From Gemmatimonadota bacterium (lineage in GTDB: Bacteria > Gemmatimonadota > Gemmatimonadetes > Longimicrobiales > Gaopeijiaceae): a stretch of 6,478 nt of DNA. The notes beneath the pieces were generated by a model, which did not search any database, was not told the DNA's origin, and saw nothing but the letters and a program-made list of their open reading frames with translations. How positions within the stretch are numbered: position 1 is the stretch's first letter; every line of letters begins with the position of its first letter. Below, piece after piece: positions 5,388 to 6,478 of the stretch. The stretch is from assembly GCA_007127575.1 (NCBI GenBank), contig SKZC01000011.1, positions 1 through 6,478 of the forward strand. Direction: 5' to 3'. A program made the translations under genes and the position numbers.

Positions 5388-5651
5388 ATGCCATACATTG
5401 ACGATGCAGCCAGAGCCCGCCTGGATGACGGAGCCTTCCCGGAGACCCCGGGGGAGCTCAACTATGCCATCACTCGGCTGGTGGACCAGTATCTTCGCCG
5501 GAAGGGTGGTATCCGCTATGCCCACCTCAACGAGGTGATGGGGGTGATGGAGTGTGCCAAGCTTGAGCTCTATCGCCGGGTTGCGGTTCCGTACGAGGAC
5601 CGGAAGCTGTCCGAGGCCGGCGACGTCTACCGGGTGCTGGGGGAATCCTGA
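5388..5651 (+). CDS. Small conserved protein of unknown function (DUF6899-like)
   Basis: The product is 87 aa from the ATG at 5388, with a strong AAGGGAGGA (5375-5383) 4 bases upstream. It begins MPYIDDAARARL, has a central GELNYAITRLVDQYL (22-36), then YAHLNEVMGVMECAKLELYRRVAVPYEDRK (44-73) and ends GDVYRVLGES. From memory, this layout (MPYI start, GELNY-ITRL, LNEV-GV-EC-KLE-YRR, PYEDRK, GDVY) recurs in a family of short proteins in phages and bacteria that I believe is DUF6899; I could not check the name. It has no signal peptide or membrane segment and is likely a small helical cytoplasmic protein. The frame stays open to an ATG at 5268, but that would add 40 residues and reach the barrel gene's start codon on the other strand. 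It is divergent from the barrel gene (118-base gap) and 76 bases before ilvA on the same strand, so the two may share a transcript. Its role is unknown. Confidence 0.8.
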   Translation: MPYIDDAARARLDDGAFPETPGELNYAITRLVDQYLRRKGGIRYAHLNEVMGVMECAKLELYRRVAVPYEDRKLSEAGDVYRVLGES

Positions 5652-5698
5652 CCCCCGGCTCTCGCCGTGGCCACTTCCGTTTCCGATTTTCGACTCAA

Positions 5699-5708
5699 CT
5701 ACCGGTAG
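5699..5708. repeat. 10-base perfect palindrome upstream of ilvA
   Basis: CTACCGGTAG (5699-5708) is a perfect palindrome 19 bases before the GTG of ilvA, within the 76-base gap after the small conserved gene. Its position suits an operator or a small leader stem, but a 10-base palindrome can arise by chance and it has no second copy here. I see no terminator with a T-run in this gap. Confidence 0.25.
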
Positions 5709-5727
5709 CACATAGGACAGTCCACCC

Positions 5728-6478
5728 GTGAACACAGAGCAGCTTCTGAAGGCCATACTCACCAGCCGGGTCTACGACGTGGCGGTGGAGACCCCTCTCG
5801 AGGAGGCGCCGCTACTTTCCCGAGCCCTGGGCAACTCCGTCCTCCTGAAGCGTGAGGACACCCAGCCGGTGTTCAGCTTCAAGCTCCGGGGTGCCTACAA
5901 CCGGATCGCTCACCTCACCGAAGAGCAACGGGAGGCCGGCGTCATCGCCTCCAGTGCCGGGAATCACGCCCAAGGGGTGGCCTTCTCGGCCCGGCACCTG
6001 GGGATCCGGGCGGTCATCGTCATGCCGGAGACCACGCCGCAGATCAAGGTGGATGCCGTCCGGGCTCTGGGTGCCGAGGTGGTCCTCTTCGGGGACACCT
6101 ACCCTGAGGCCAAGGCTCGATGTGATGAACTGGTGGAGGAGGAGGGCCTGACCCTCGTCCCTCCCTTCGACGACCCGTTGGTCATGGCCGGACAAGGAAC
6201 GGTAGCAGACGAGATTCTACGCTACGCAGCCGGCCGACTGGACGCCATCTTCGTGCCGGTGGGAGGAGGCGGACTCATCGCCGGAATCGCCGGTTACGTG
6301 AAGGAGTTGGCACCCGAAACGAAGGTCATCGGGGTGGAGCCCCACAAGGCGGACGCCATGTATCGCTCGCTTGAGGCGGGCCGACGGGTGGTTCTGGAGT
6401 CGGTGGGGATCTTCGCCGACGGCGTCGCTGTGCGGGAGGTCGGGGAACTCCCGTTCGCCATCGCAAAGGACACGGTGG
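5728..6478 (+). CDS. ilvA: Threonine dehydratase, biosynthetic (threonine ammonia-lyase), N-terminal part, truncated by window edge
   Basis: Residues 1-250 of IlvA are visible. This PLP enzyme deaminates L-threonine to 2-oxobutanoate and ammonia, the first committed step of isoleucine synthesis, in the cytoplasm. The start region VYDVAVETPLEEAPLLSRAL (15-34) leads to LLKREDTQPVFSFKLRGAYN (39-58) with the PLP-binding Lys52, then SSAGNHAQG (75-83), VIVMPETTPQIKVDAVRALG (96-115), FGDTYPEA (121-128) and the glycine-rich phosphate loop PVGGGGLIAG (177-186). VGIFADGVAVREVGE (226-240) is characteristic of biosynthetic IlvA rather than serine racemase-type relatives. Any C-terminal ACT-like regulatory domain for isoleucine feedback lies outside the window. 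The GTG at 5728 is well supported: an in-frame TAG at 5713-5715 leaves no earlier start, and AGGA (5714-5717) lies 10 bases upstream. The small conserved gene precedes it on the same strand. Confidence 0.95.
   Translation, partial: MNTEQLLKAILTSRVYDVAVETPLEEAPLLSRALGNSVLLKREDTQPVFSFKLRGAYNRIAHLTEEQREAGVIASSAGNHAQGVAFSARHLGIRAVIVMPETTPQIKVDAVRALGAEVVLFGDTYPEAKARCDELVEEEGLTLVPPFDDPLVMAGQGTVADEILRYAAGRLDAIFVPVGGGGLIAGIAGYVKELAPETKVIGVEPHKADAMYRSLEAGRRVVLESVGIFADGVAVREVGELPFAIAKDTV

Noticed and set aside
4364..5401. Long plus-strand open frame (345 codons) opposite the barrel gene
   Set aside because: The sequence is Arg/Pro/Gly-rich, overlaps the amidohydrolase 3' end and has no domain pattern. 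The minus-strand frame has a signal peptide and regular beta strands.
5097..5762. 221-codon minus-strand open frame across the small conserved gene and the ilvA start
   Set aside because: It runs antisense to two genes with family-level sequence matches and good start sites.
1..6478. Mobile element, CRISPR array, toxin-antitoxin pair or defence cassette
   Set aside because: No transposase, integrase, regular direct repeats or pairs of small overlapping genes could be found. The genes are mostly ordinary metabolic or envelope genes.

Overview
The window is GC-rich, densely coded chromosomal DNA from what looks like a diderm (Gram-negative-type) bacterium. The evidence for two membranes is a lipoprotein with a lipobox, a predicted outer-membrane beta-barrel and a Sec-exported amidohydrolase. 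The mix of housekeeping genes, secreted hydrolase and uncharacterised envelope proteins would suit a Gemmatimonadota- or Acidobacteriota-like lineage, but that placement is an inference from style and no marker gene here settles it.

Layout. On the minus strand, reading right to left from about 2961, lie a small lipoprotein of unknown function, an orphan CheR-type methyltransferase, a two-domain rhodanese/mercaptopyruvate sulfurtransferase, and the first 50 codons of an aldehyde dehydrogenase that leaves the window at base 1. Gaps of roughly 50 to 260 bases separate these genes, so they are not a tight operon. At 2962-3141 a divergent intergenic region faces a plus-strand metal-dependent amidohydrolase (3142-4446). 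This gene converges with a minus-strand predicted outer-membrane beta-barrel gene (4469-5269), with only 22 bases between the two stop codons. The barrel gene is divergent from a short conserved plus-strand gene (5388-5651). That is followed 76 bases later by the 5' part of ilvA, biosynthetic threonine dehydratase, which runs off the right edge.

How the genes work together. No common pathway is evident. IlvA starts isoleucine synthesis, the sulfurtransferase handles sulfane sulfur, the aldehyde dehydrogenase is a generic oxidase, and the amidohydrolase, lipoprotein and barrel are envelope proteins with unknown substrates. I see no transposase, integrase, CRISPR array, tRNA, rRNA or defence cassette.

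The most noteworthy signals are small. (1) The lipoprotein gene has its best ribosome binding site and ATG in a different frame from its lipobox, which suggests a one-base frameshift. (2) The amidohydrolase leader carries two near-identical dyads (GAGGT-N3-ACCTC) followed by a 6-bp hairpin whose loop is exactly the Shine-Dalgarno sequence. The second dyad and the hairpin overlap, so they could not both form fully in RNA. (3) A strong 9-bp hairpin separates the lipoprotein gene from the CheR-like gene. I do not see convincing evidence for a wholly new multi-gene system.
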